A stretch of 5,799 nt of DNA from assembly GCA_002492335.1 (NCBI GenBank), contig DKYD01000093.1:1-5799 (forward strand), read 5' to 3'. Positions 5,377 through 5,799 of this stretch are shown here, one piece after another (position 1 is the first letter of the stretch; the number at the start of each line of letters is the position of its first letter). Source of the DNA: Lachnospiraceae bacterium UBA7109. Its GTDB lineage: Bacteria; Bacillota; Clostridia; Lachnospirales; Lachnospiraceae. The notes under the pieces were generated by a model that made no database searches, was not told the DNA's origin, and saw nothing but the letters and a program-made list of their open reading frames with translations. A program made the translations under genes and the position numbers.

Positions 5377-5405
5377 ATCATAACATTTTTATTCCTTTTT
5401 GTAAA
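5377..5405 (-). promoter_or_regulatory. Sigma-A-type promoter for the structured RNA
   Basis: On the minus strand -35 TTTACA (5405-5400), a 17-bp spacer and -10 TATGAT (5382-5377) match the housekeeping consensus with one mismatch in each box. The predicted start near 5370 lies six bases before the 16-bp closing stem of the RNA. The -35 box and part of the spacer overlap the final codons of the upstream nuclease gene, so the RNA can be expressed independently of it. Confidence 0.75.
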
Positions 5406-5799
5406 GAATCTTCTTATTCCGAATCAATCGACTCCACTCTTTTTCATTGATTTTCATAAATGTGATTATAGAGTTTTTAAACTCTGGATTATCTGTTGAT
5501 GTGGTTAATCTCAAAATCGTTTTAAACTGTTTCTCTTCAGATTCCACTATTTGTTTTAAGATTAAGGCCGTATTGGGCTTGTTCGACTCTACAATATAAT
5601 CCGGCTTCTCTACAATTTCTTTTAAAAATTCGTAATACTTTTCATAATCTGCAGGGTGCCTATCCTTTATGTGCTGTATTCTCTCGTCCGTAATAATAAC
5701 TTCATCAGTTACAATATCATCCGTTATGCACTTGTAAATCCCCCTGCAAATTTTTCCTACCGTATGCACATCTGCTTTTCCTTTATCTTGTGTTTTCTT
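5389..5799 (-). CDS. PBECR-like nuclease domain, C-terminal part of a longer protein (5' end outside window)
   Basis: The frame is open to the window edge (136 residues visible), so this is the C-terminal end of a larger protein. A GTG at 5769 is not a convincing start: it has no ribosome site, and in-frame coding-like sequence (KKTQDKGKADVHTVGKI) precedes it. The domain resembles the phage Barnase-EndoU-ColicinE5/D-RelE-like (PBECR) nucleases: DEVIITDERIQHIKDRHP with His and Arg-His in the first helix, a central KPDYIVESNKPNTALILK strand pair, KTILRL, and the C-terminal ITFMKI...RNKKILYKK. Such domains usually form the C-terminus of phage head/portal-type proteins or of toxins, acting on RNA. 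The last codons carry the -35 region of the RNA promoter. The family call is from memory of motifs, and enzymatic activity is not shown. Confidence 0.65.
   Translation of the reverse strand, partial: KKTQDKGKADVHTVGKICRGIYKCITDDIVTDEVIITDERIQHIKDRHPADYEKYYEFLKEIVEKPDYIVESNKPNTALILKQIVESEEKQFKTILRLTTSTDNPEFKNSIITFMKINEKEWSRLIRNKKILYKKE

Noticed and set aside
1..5799. CRISPR array, transposase or insertion-sequence ends
   Set aside because: No regularly spaced direct repeats, no transposase or integrase motifs and no terminal inverted repeats bounding a segment were seen by eye.

Overview
The window looks like a mosaic accessory region from a low-to-moderate GC Gram-positive anaerobe, most likely a gut Clostridia/Lachnospiraceae-type genome. 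The reasons are strong AGGAGG-type ribosome sites, a lipoprotein sugar-type binding protein, a DUF6353 protein, a SleB-type hydrolase and a PBECR-type nuclease. All supported genes lie on the minus strand, so transcription runs from high to low coordinates. The genus is an inference; there is no rRNA or housekeeping marker.

Right part (about 4260-5799, visibly AT-rich). A PBECR-like nuclease domain enters from the right edge as the C-terminal end of a longer protein. Overlapping its last codons is a near-consensus sigma-A promoter (TTTACA, 17 bp, TATGAT). It drives an apparent self-contained structured RNA of about 185 nt, closed by a 16-bp stem and ended by a GAAA-capped terminator. Directly after the terminator is a ribosome site followed by a decayed small ORF (ATA in place of ATG, several frameshifts). 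Next comes an apparently intact Fic-family protein that keeps an N-terminal inhibitory-type motif but has Gln where the catalytic His of the Fic motif normally sits.

Middle (2961-4256). A lipoprotein ABC-transporter solute-binding protein stands without permeases. Its N-terminal 390 or so residues look normal, but its last 35-40 residues do not. Its stop codon lies inside the ribosome site of the next gene, which suggests a truncated gene joined to the tail of another.

Left part (1-2954, less AT-rich). This is a prophage- or integrative-element-like operon. It opens with a deletion scar: the start of one small element-type gene runs out of frame into the 3' part of a DUF6353 gene. After an intergenic hairpin-terminator comes a very tight cassette: secreted SleB-type cell wall hydrolase, a 33-aa and a 53-aa membrane peptide, a 194-aa membrane-anchored acidic protein, a 182-aa protein of unknown function, then a 77-aa protein with a membrane segment and coiled coil. 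Stops, starts and ribosome sites overlap, so these genes are probably translated as a coupled unit acting at the envelope.

Overall, two separate gene-fusion scars (about 3040-3090 and about 2820-2845), one decayed ORF and the composition change suggest repeated insertion and deletion in a degrading mobile element. The most intriguing intact parts are the promoter-RNA-terminator unit and the Fic protein with a substituted catalytic residue.
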